From the NCBI GenBank assembly GCA_002450015.1, contig DJYG01000060.1:1-19915 (forward strand): 19,915 bases of DNA. Direction: 5' to 3'. This DNA comes from Cyanobacteria bacterium UBA6984. Its GTDB lineage: Bacteria; Cyanobacteriota; Vampirovibrionia; Gastranaerophilales; Gastranaerophilaceae. The translations under genes and the position numbers were made by a program. Below are positions 14,242 through 19,915 of the stretch, one piece after another (the first letter of the stretch is position 1; each line of letters starts with the position of its first letter). Under the pieces are notes generated by a model that saw only the letters and a list, made by a program, of their open reading frames with translations, did no database searches and was not told the DNA's origin.

Positions 14242-16830
14242 ATGAAAAAAATACTTACAATAACATTATATATTATATTTACATTTATTATTACTTTATA
14301 TCTCGGAATTATATTTTTACTTCCGCAAATAGTTAACAATAAAGCTATAATAAAAAAATTACAGGTACTAATTTATAATAGTACTAAAGTAGAAACAGAT
14401 ATTAAAAATTTAAATTTAAAAGTATCTCCAAAACTTGACTTTACCTTATATTTTGACGGAATAAATGCAAAATATGATAATGTTTTAGTTTTTGATATTA
14501 AAAATGTTTCTCTAAATTATAAGTTATTACAAAAAAATCTGACATTAATCAGTGCAAATAGTATATATATAGATGGAAATAGTTTAAAACAATTTAAAAA
14601 AGAAAAAAAGAAGAAAAGTGGTAATTTAGAATTAAAAAAACATCCTGAGCTTCATATAAAAAAATTTACTTACAAATCAGATAATCTGAATATATTTGGG
14701 AAAAATATCAATGTCGAAAATGGTATTATTCAGTTAACTGCATCTATTAAAACACCATATTTGAATGAAACCTTAAAATTAGGTGATTCCGGTAAATTGC
14801 AAATTATTGAAAATAAGCTTAAATCAAATCAATTTGAAATAAAATTAGGAAATTCGCATTTGTATTTAGATGGAATTCTTGTTGATGAAAATAAAAATCC
14901 AAACTTTGATATAAAAGGAGAAAATCTTCTTGTATCTGAAATTATGCCTATAATATTACATTTACAAAAGTCACAGGATTCTTCTAAAAAGTTTATTGAA
15001 AATTTTAAAAATTTCAAAGGAACAATAAATGTTGACTTAGAAGTTAATAGAGAAGGTATTTTTGGTAAATGTGTTGCAAATAATCTGGGTGCAAAAACAG
15101 TATTGTTTGATATTCCATTATTTTTTAAAGAAGCCGTTTTTAAATTTGGCGGTAAAACAGTAAATTCAGTGGCAGAAGGTATATTAGGCAGAGAAAAAGT
15201 TATACATACTCTTAAAATTACCGATTTATTAACTCCTCAAAAAAAACTGGTTGTTGGAACAGTAAAAACAACGTTAACCAAAAAGTTTAATTATGTTCCA
15301 AATCTTACAGTTCTGAATTCCGTTAATTTTGACTTGGTTTATAAGATAAAAGATAGAAAACCGGATGTTTATTATGATATAGATATTCCTGTAAAAAGCG
15401 ACCTGATTTATAATTCTTTTTATTTAGGATTAAGAGAATATAAAAGAAAAATATATGCAAACACTTTTAAAGATAACAATGATTTGTATTTGAAAAAATA
15501 TAAATATTATTATTTAGGCTCAAACAAAGAAAATGTCATTTTGTCAGGTGACGGTTTGTTTATGAAAAATGTTGATAAATCAAACCCTGATAAGTTTATT
15601 CCTCAATATGTATCAGTTCATACAAATGGGTATGCTCCAATTTCTGTAACAGGGTCTTTTGGCGAAAAAGTAAGAGGAGGCGAATTTAAAGGTGATTTAA
15701 AATATGATTTCAAAAATAATCAAGTTTTGGGAACTTTTGATATAGTGCATGCAAGACACAAAGCATTTCATATTAAAAATGCACATATTGTATCTCAAAA
15801 CGGAATATTTAATGTAACCTCTAACGGATTCTTTAAAGGTGAAAAATATTCAACAGAATTAAATTTAAAAAATAATATTTATGGTGAAACCTTAATTTAT
15901 GATATGAAAATGTTTATAGACAAATTGATTTTTGAAACAGAACAGGATACGCACAAATGTAATAAAAAAATAAATCCTGATGAGATTGCAAAAAAAGTCC
16001 GCGAGTCTGATATTACAATTAATAATTGGGAAATATCAATTAATGAAATAAAAAGAGATAAATTTATACTTCAAAACGTAAAACTGCTTGGTAGTATGAA
16101 AAATAATATATTTGATTTTAAAATGAAAGAATTAAATTTTGCTGATGGAACAGTAAATGCAAAAGGCATTTATGATTTTGCAAAAAATACATCAAAAATG
16201 ACGTTTGAAGCTAAAAATATTAATTCTGATAAAGTTGCACAAGCTACACTTAATCTTCAAAATCAAATAGAGGGTACTGCAAATGCGATAGTTAATCTTA
16301 ATGCAAAAGATATGTTCAGATTTTTGGACGCTCATTGTATGTTTGAAGTTAAAGAAGGCTTTTTACCAAAACTTGGTGATACCGAATTTATGTTTAAAAA
16401 TTCAAAATATAAATTATCTGAAATAACAAATTTTGATTTAACGCAAAAAGATCTTATGAAGGATGATATAGAAGGCTCATTTGATGTTCATAACACAGAA
16501 ATAAAAAATATTAGCATTACAACTTGGCATGAATTATCTGCAATGTATTTGGAAGGTAATTACGATATGGAAAAACAATTTGCAGATTTACAGTTGTTTT
16601 GGCATTATAGTAAAGAAGCTCCAAAGGGGATAAGAATATTTGGAGTTCCATTAAATTTTATTTTAAAAGTAGTGTTTAGACCTGAAAAAACCAAAGAATT
16701 ATATCAGACAAAGCTCTCAAAAATACCTAAAATTAATGCAGATGAAAAAAATTCAAGCTACTACAGAATTCAATTAAAAGGTGATATTAATAATAATAAA
16801 ACAAACTTGAAACTAAAAGAGATAAGATAA
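14242..16830 (+). CDS. AsmA-like / repeating beta-groove envelope protein
   Basis: This 862-residue protein has one N-terminal membrane helix (about 5-29) followed directly by LPQIVNN and a segment (about 45-75) resembling the AsmA N-terminus, including NLNLKVSPKLDFTLYFDGI. The rest is a long periplasmic region of repeated short beta-strand patterns. The C-terminus (about 770-862) has LEGNYDMEKQFADLQLFWHY and FGVPLNFILKVVFRPEKT. AsmA/YhdP/TamB-type proteins form hydrophobic grooves that carry phospholipids between membranes. It starts 7 nt after the TolC-like stop with AGAAG upstream, so it is the fourth gene of the pump operon. The AsmA assignment rests on topology and the N-terminal motif, not on a strong catalytic signature; an unrelated beta-rich envelope protein remains possible. 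Confidence 0.68.
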   Translation: MKKILTITLYIIFTFIITLYLGIIFLLPQIVNNKAIIKKLQVLIYNSTKVETDIKNLNLKVSPKLDFTLYFDGINAKYDNVLVFDIKNVSLNYKLLQKNLTLISANSIYIDGNSLKQFKKEKKKKSGNLELKKHPELHIKKFTYKSDNLNIFGKNINVENGIIQLTASIKTPYLNETLKLGDSGKLQIIENKLKSNQFEIKLGNSHLYLDGILVDENKNPNFDIKGENLLVSEIMPIILHLQKSQDSSKKFIENFKNFKGTINVDLEVNREGIFGKCVANNLGAKTVLFDIPLFFKEAVFKFGGKTVNSVAEGILGREKVIHTLKITDLLTPQKKLVVGTVKTTLTKKFNYVPNLTVLNSVNFDLVYKIKDRKPDVYYDIDIPVKSDLIYNSFYLGLREYKRKIYANTFKDNNDLYLKKYKYYYLGSNKENVILSGDGLFMKNVDKSNPDKFIPQYVSVHTNGYAPISVTGSFGEKVRGGEFKGDLKYDFKNNQVLGTFDIVHARHKAFHIKNAHIVSQNGIFNVTSNGFFKGEKYSTELNLKNNIYGETLIYDMKMFIDKLIFETEQDTHKCNKKINPDEIAKKVRESDITINNWEISINEIKRDKFILQNVKLLGSMKNNIFDFKMKELNFADGTVNAKGIYDFAKNTSKMTFEAKNINSDKVAQATLNLQNQIEGTANAIVNLNAKDMFRFLDAHCMFEVKEGFLPKLGDTEFMFKNSKYKLSEITNFDLTQKDLMKDDIEGSFDVHNTEIKNISITTWHELSAMYLEGNYDMEKQFADLQLFWHYSKEAPKGIRIFGVPLNFILKVVFRPEKTKELYQTKLSKIPKINADEKNSSYYRIQLKGDINNNKTNLKLKEIR

Positions 16831-16986
16831 GCTTTGAATGTATTTTTAAACGTTCTATTCTGTTAATGTATTAGCATTGGTGGTTTTACCGAAACAAATT
16901 TTATTACAAACACAACAGTGCTTTAGCATAGTTCGTGCCGGCTTGCGCATGACAAGACTGTTGCATATTGATTTTTTACATTGCAT
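16831..16986. other. Intergenic region between the AsmA-like gene and the tRNA terminator
   Basis: No supported gene is seen here. It contains a short GC-rich island (16931-16953, GTTCGTGCCGG then CTTGCGCATGAC) that stands out from the AT-rich surroundings. A 7-bp inverted pair (CAACAGT near 16912, ACTGTTG near 16957) brackets the island, with a short T-run downstream at 16971-16976. This could be a weak terminator for the pump operon, but the long interior loop makes it unconvincing. Confidence 0.4.
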
Positions 16987-17020
16987 AAAAAAAGCAGAAA
17001 TTGTAAAATACAATTCCTGC
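16987..17020 (-). terminator. Intrinsic terminator of the tRNA operon
   Basis: Read on the minus strand, a 12-bp stem with one G-U wobble (complement of 17009-17020 with 16994-17005) and a 3-nt loop is followed by seven T residues (complement of 16987-16993). It lies 15 bases past the 3' end of tRNA-Tyr and matches a strong rho-independent terminator. Confidence 0.9.
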
Positions 17021-17035
17021 ATCGCTAAAAAGAAC

Positions 17036-17118
17036 TGGGCAGGGGTGGATTCGAACCACCGTAGACTCGCGTCGACAGATTTACAGTCTGTTGCCTTTAG
17101 CCACTCGGCCACCGACCC
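17036..17118 (-). tRNA. tRNA-Tyr (anticodon GTA)
   Basis: This 83-nt class II tRNA has a long variable arm. The anticodon loop CTGTAAA sits on a CAGA/TCTG stem, giving anticodon GTA. The T-arm is GGTGG-TTCGAAT-CCACC and the D-arm begins TGGCCGAGTGG. The acceptor stem GGGTCGG/CCTGCCC has one C-U mismatch at the fifth pair and a U-G at the fourth. The discriminator is A, and CCA is not encoded. It is the last of three tRNAs in the operon. Confidence 0.93.
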
Positions 17119-17136
17119 ATGTATTGCCGTTTAAAA

Positions 17137-17208
17137 TGCCTTTGACGAGATTTGAACTCGTGGCCTCTCCCTTACCAAGGGAGTGCGCTACCCCTGCGCC
17201 ACAAAGGC
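17137..17208 (-). tRNA. tRNA-Thr (anticodon GGT)
   Basis: This 72-nt cloverleaf has a perfect 7-bp acceptor stem (GCCTTTG/CAAAGGC), anticodon arm CTCCC-TTGGTAA-GGGAG giving anticodon GGT, and T-arm ACGAG-TTCAAAT-CTCGT. The discriminator is A and CCA is not encoded. It lies 18 nt upstream of tRNA-Tyr in the direction of transcription. Confidence 0.95.
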
Positions 17209-17255
17209 ATGCTAAAGAGTGTTTCTGTTCAACCTTAAAGGCTTTTTAACAAACA

Positions 17256-17327
17256 AGCCGGCAATAGGAATCGAACCTACAACCTACGGTTTACAAAACC
17301 GTTGCTCTACCGTTGAGCTATGCCGGC
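17256..17327 (-). tRNA. tRNA-Thr (anticodon TGT)
   Basis: This 72-nt cloverleaf has a perfect acceptor stem (GCCGGCA/TGCCGGC), anticodon arm ACGGT-TTTGTAA-ACCGT giving anticodon TGT, and T-arm GTAGG-TTCGATT-CCTAT with a G-U closing pair. The discriminator is U and CCA is not encoded. It is the first gene of the tRNA operon, about 13 nt after the predicted transcription start. Confidence 0.95.
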
Positions 17328-17346
17328 ACGTCAGTTGACATTCTCT

Positions 17347-17375
17347 ATTTTAATAGGGAAATAAAAATATGTCAA
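17347..17375 (-). promoter_or_regulatory. Sigma70 promoter of the tRNA operon
   Basis: On the minus strand, TTGACA (complement of 17370-17375) and TAAAAT (complement of 17347-17352) are separated by exactly 17 nt. The predicted start near 17340 is about 13 nt before the first tRNA. This is the best promoter match in the window. Confidence 0.88.
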
Positions 17376-17384
17376 GCAAAAATT

Positions 17385-17412
17385 TTGACTTTTTAAAAAT
17401 TCTCATTATATA
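17385..17412 (+). promoter_or_regulatory. Candidate promoter of the flagellar operon
   Basis: TTGACT (17385-17390) is followed by TATATA at 17407-17412 (16-nt spacing) or 17409-17414 (18-nt spacing). It lies back to back with the tRNA promoter and would give a leader of about 95 nt before the ATG at 17516. No clear sigma28 or sigma54 promoter is seen in this stretch. Confidence 0.5.
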
Positions 17413-17515
17413 TAAAACAAAGTCCACTATTCAGATGAGATTTTACTAATTTACTCTATTTTTACTTGAATTTTCCGAAAAAATAAATAAGAATAAGAGA
17501 AGCGAGGCGGTAAAT

Positions 17516-18214
17516 ATGAGAATTAACGGCGGTGTACAACTTAATGAAAATGGTCTGAAAACAGCTATTCGCGCTATGCAAGTTCAAACTGCATTAATGG
17601 CTAATGTCAGCGACAATGTTAACGGATTTGATAAAGTAGGATATCAACGTAGAGAATCTGTTGTTTCTTCTTTTACTGAATTCCTCGGGGTTGACGGTTT
17701 ATCTACTGTTGTAGATGATACTGTCGGCAGAATTAGTATGACTGATAATCCATTGGATTTAGCGATGGCTTCTAAAGGCTATTTTCAAATCCAAACTCCT
17801 GATGGTGTCAGAATGACGCGTGACGGACGTTTTAAGATAGATATAGATGGTAATTTCCTTGATTTAGAAGGCAATAAAGTTTTATCTAATACAGGTGTAC
17901 CTATTAAATTTAATATTATGCCGGAAAGTCTGAAAGATGTTGTTGTTAACACAAGAGGTGCTATTAGTATTTTAGACAGAAAATCAAAAAAATTAAAACA
18001 TGTTGCAAATCTTGGTATTGTTGATTCAAACGGCGTTGGTATTATTAATCCACAAGTTCAACAAGGTTATAGCGAATACTCAAATGTCGCATTACAAAAT
18101 GAATTTATGAATTTAATGCCGATAAAAAGAACTTTTGAAGCTAACAGGCAAATGTTTTTAATAGAAAATTCAACTCTTCAAAAAGCAATAAGTCAATTAG
18201 GTCAAGGCGGTTAA
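17516..18214 (+). CDS. Flagellar basal-body rod/hook protein, FlgF/FlgG family
   Basis: This 232-residue protein has the family's discontinuous layout. An N-terminal helix has a degenerate version of the rod motif (NVSDNVNGFDKVGYQRRES, usually NLANxxTxGFKR). The central part carries the FlgE/F/G-like core (DNPLDLAMASKGYFQIQTPDG, then RMTRDGRF). The C-terminal helix reads GYSEYSNVALQNEFMNLMPIKRTFEANRQ in two adjacent segments. Such proteins assemble the distal rod through the type III export apparatus and lack a signal peptide. FlgF and FlgG cannot be separated by eye; both are slightly shorter than usual here. AGCGAGG (17501-17507) precedes the ATG by 8 nt. It is first in the flagellar operon. 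Confidence 0.85.
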   Translation: MRINGGVQLNENGLKTAIRAMQVQTALMANVSDNVNGFDKVGYQRRESVVSSFTEFLGVDGLSTVVDDTVGRISMTDNPLDLAMASKGYFQIQTPDGVRMTRDGRFKIDIDGNFLDLEGNKVLSNTGVPIKFNIMPESLKDVVVNTRGAISILDRKSKKLKHVANLGIVDSNGVGIINPQVQQGYSEYSNVALQNEFMNLMPIKRTFEANRQMFLIENSTLQKAISQLGQGG

Positions 18215-18247
18215 TAAAATAATATTTAAATAAGCGAGGTAATAATT

Positions 18248-18970
18248 ATGTATAGTATTCAAGGTGTAATTAGGAAAAATATAAATAACGCAAGCAGCAT
18301 GTTTGAAAGATTAGGCTATGTTGGTACTAACTTTGCAAATTATAGTACCAATGGTTATAAAGCTGTTCGTTTTGAACAAATGTTGTCTGATGACGGTTAT
18401 GTTTCAGGTACGGTCAGAACTGATTATCAAAAAGGTTCTTTAAAAGTTACAAGCAATCCATACGATGTTGCTATTGATGGAGAAGGTTTTATTCCAATTG
18501 TTTCGCCTGACGGTGAAGTTGCATATACACGTGATGGCTCTTTCAAAAGAGGAAAAGGCGGTTATCTTGTGACTAATGACAATTGGATTGTAGGTGCAGG
18601 TATTAAGCTTCCTGCAAATTTGTACAAATTCCAAATTAAAGAAGATGGCAGAGTTTTTTCTTATGATTCTGCAACTGATAGCAAAGGCAAATGTTTAGGT
18701 ACTATTCCATTAGTTCAATTTGATTGTTGTGAAGGATTACAACAAGATACACAAGGTAATAGGGTTTGGCAAACTGATGAATCCGGTGAGCCTAAATTAG
18801 TTAAAAATCATAATTATATAAAACAACATTATCTTGAAAATTCAAACACAAATATTTTTACATCAGTTAATGATATGTTAAGATTAAATGCTTCAATGTT
18901 GGCAAGTATGAGTGTTTTGAAAGTAACAGACGACATGTATAATAAATCAATTAATATTAGAGAATCATAG
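18248..18970 (+). CDS. Second flagellar rod protein, FlgF/FlgG family
   Basis: This 240-residue paralogue of the upstream gene has N-terminal NFANYSTNGYKAVRFEQML (closer to the rod consensus), a core with NPYDVAIDGEGFIPIVSPDG and YTRDGSFKRG, and a C-terminal helix with YLENSNTNIFTSVNDMLRL and DDMYNKSINIRES. The better N-terminal motif and the core suggest FlgG, the distal rod protein, with the upstream gene as FlgF, but this is not settled. Three cysteines in the core region (near residues 141-163) are unusual for axial flagellar proteins, which rarely contain Cys. AGCGAGGT (18233-18240) lies upstream of the ATG, and the gene follows its paralogue after 33 nt. Confidence 0.85.
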   Translation: MYSIQGVIRKNINNASSMFERLGYVGTNFANYSTNGYKAVRFEQMLSDDGYVSGTVRTDYQKGSLKVTSNPYDVAIDGEGFIPIVSPDGEVAYTRDGSFKRGKGGYLVTNDNWIVGAGIKLPANLYKFQIKEDGRVFSYDSATDSKGKCLGTIPLVQFDCCEGLQQDTQGNRVWQTDESGEPKLVKNHNYIKQHYLENSNTNIFTSVNDMLRLNASMLASMSVLKVTDDMYNKSINIRES

Positions 18971-19001
18971 TAAAACAAATTAGTATAGCGAGGTAATAAA
19001 A

Positions 19002-19355
19002 ATGGTTTCATTCAATCCGGTTGACAGTTTTGCAAGATCATCACAAGTGTTAAATCTTGTAGCAAAAAGACAAAAATTATTAACAGAAAATATCGCAAAT
19101 GTTGATACACCAAATTATGTAAGACAAGATATAAATTTTGCCGCATGTTTGGGTAATGCAAATGGTCCTATGGAAACTAAGTTGTCAAAAGAGATGGGTA
19201 CAACAAGTATAATTGACCAAAATGCAGGCGAAGGTGTGAATGTTGCAGATGAATTGATAGGTATGCAACAAAATTCTTTAATTTATACAATGGCAACACG
19301 CCGTATGTCAAATGTAATTAATATGATGAAAACAGCTTTGAATGTTGGTAAATAA
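19002..19355 (+). CDS. flgB: Flagellar proximal rod protein FlgB
   Basis: This 117-residue protein is somewhat shorter than the usual 130 or so. The N-terminal motif ENIANVDTPNYVRQDINF is the FlgB/FlgC rod signature followed by the FlgB-specific QDINF. The C-terminal helix has GVNVADELIGMQQNSLIYTMATRRM and ends KTALNVGK, in adjacent segments. It forms the proximal rod with FlgC and FliE at the base of the flagellum and is exported by the type III apparatus. AGCGAGGT (18987-18994) precedes the start. It lies 31 nt after the FlgG-like gene and 97 nt before flgC. Confidence 0.9.
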   Translation: MVSFNPVDSFARSSQVLNLVAKRQKLLTENIANVDTPNYVRQDINFAACLGNANGPMETKLSKEMGTTSIIDQNAGEGVNVADELIGMQQNSLIYTMATRRMSNVINMMKTALNVGK

Positions 19356-19395
19356 TAAATAACTCATATACTTGATGTAATTCATAAGGAGAAAT

Positions 19396-19422
19396 TGAAT
19401 TTATAAATAAAAAAGTCGATAC
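19396..19422 (+). promoter_or_regulatory. Weak sigma28-like promoter candidate upstream of flgC
   Basis: GTCGATAC (19415-19422) matches 6 of 8 positions of the flagellar sigma28 -10 consensus GCCGATAA. At the proper 11-nt spacing, TGAATTTA (19396-19403) matches 5 of 8 positions of TAAAGTTT. The unusually long 97-nt gap between flgB and flgC makes an internal promoter plausible, but the match is weak. Confidence 0.25.
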
Positions 19423-19452
19423 ATAAAACAGATATAGAAAAGCGAGGTAATT

Positions 19453-19896
19453 ATGGGAATATTAGATTCAATGTATATTGGCTCAAATGCCTTAAAAGCA
19501 CATGGTAACAGATTAGATGTACACGCAAAGAATATTGCAAATATTGATACCCCTAATTATGTTAGAAAAATACCTGTTTTGAATACGATAAAAGGAAATT
19601 CTTTTAGCGCGATTTTAAATAATATGCAAGACGGAACTTTTGGATTGGGTGCATCAGGTGCATTACAAGGTGGAGTTTCTTACGGCGGTATTGTTGAAGA
19701 TCCTACCCCTGGTGAAAGAATTTATAAACCGGGACACCCTGATGCAGATGCAAATGGTTACATAAGAAGTTCAAATGTGAATGCTATGGTTGATATAGCC
19801 GATGCTATGATGGCGCAAAGAGCTTATGAAGCCAACTTAGCGGTGATGAATATTACAAAATCAATGGCAATGAAAGCTGCTGAAATCGGTAAATAA
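19453..19896 (+). CDS. flgC: Flagellar proximal rod protein FlgC
   Basis: This 147-residue protein is of usual length. The N-terminal rod motif NIANIDTPNYVRK is preceded by GILDSMYIGSNALKAHGNRL. The middle has a Gly-rich segment, then the FlgC-typical PGERIYKPGHPDADANGYI. The C-terminal helix has SSNVNAMVDIADAMMAQRAYEAN and ends KSMAMKAAEIGK. FlgC polymerises with FlgB to form the proximal rod. AGCGAGGT (19441-19448) lies 4 nt before the ATG, tighter than for the other flagellar genes. fliE would be expected next but lies beyond the window. The order FlgF/G-like, FlgG-like, FlgB, FlgC differs from the common flgB-flgC-fliE start of rod operons. Confidence 0.93.
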   Translation: MGILDSMYIGSNALKAHGNRLDVHAKNIANIDTPNYVRKIPVLNTIKGNSFSAILNNMQDGTFGLGASGALQGGVSYGGIVEDPTPGERIYKPGHPDADANGYIRSSNVNAMVDIADAMMAQRAYEANLAVMNITKSMAMKAAEIGK

Positions 19897-19915
19897 TAAA
19901 TATAATAAAAAAGAA

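Noticed and set aside
16855..17134. ORFs of 85 codons on both strands around the tRNA-Tyr gene
   Set aside because: They run through the tRNA gene and its terminator and have no supporting start signals; they are translations of RNA-gene sequence.
1..19915. CRISPR arrays, insertion sequences, integrases or prophage genes
   Set aside because: No regularly spaced repeats, transposase or integrase motifs, or terminal inverted repeats were seen; the window looks like ordinary chromosome.

Overview
The window is strongly AT-rich. It encodes a fermentative anaerobe (end of AdhE, Rex, two [FeFe]-hydrogenase-family proteins) that has an outer membrane (RND pump with a TolC-like channel, AsmA-like protein) and flagella. 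This combination fits the non-photosynthetic gut and groundwater relatives of cyanobacteria (Vampirovibrionia/Melainabacteria, e.g. Gastranaerophilales). That placement is inferred from gene content and base composition only; another AT-rich diderm anaerobe is possible.

Layout. (1) 1-465: C-terminal end of the bifunctional aldehyde/alcohol dehydrogenase adhE, cut by the window edge. (2) 533-6090: a tight plus-strand operon with gaps of 16 nt or less or short overlaps: rex, a small thioredoxin-like [2Fe-2S] protein, a sensory HydS-type hydrogenase with Fe-S and PAS domains, a SpoIIE/PP2C phosphatase with an uncharacterised C-terminal domain, a second small [2Fe-2S] protein, and a catalytic-type [FeFe] hydrogenase. 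It ends at a bidirectional terminator (6144-6181). (3) 6208-8252, minus strand: an unrecognised secreted or periplasmic protein behind an AI-2E-family membrane protein. (4) 8411-16830, plus strand: RND adaptor, RND pump, TolC-like channel and a large AsmA-like protein. (5) 16987-17375, minus strand: Thr(TGT), Thr(GGT) and Tyr(GTA) tRNAs with a clear promoter and terminator. (6) 17516-19896, plus strand: two FlgF/FlgG-type rod/hook-basal-body proteins, FlgB and FlgC, each behind the same AGCGAGG ribosome-binding motif.

How the parts work together. The first block links NADH disposal to ethanol (AdhE), NADH/NAD+ sensing (Rex), H2 production (HydA) and probably H2 or redox sensing. In HydS the proton-relay cysteine is replaced by Ala, and a PAS domain and helical tail precede a phosphatase gene. 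The best candidate for a little-described system here is this Rex-HydS-phosphatase-HydA module: it could connect the hydrogen/redox state to an unknown phosphoprotein. Two details stand out: the Rex carries Asn where an Asp of the redox-switch network is expected, and the phosphatase has about 155 extra residues of unknown role. The RND operon forms a tripartite envelope pump with an AsmA-like lipid-transfer candidate as its fourth gene. The flagellar genes encode the proximal and distal rod.
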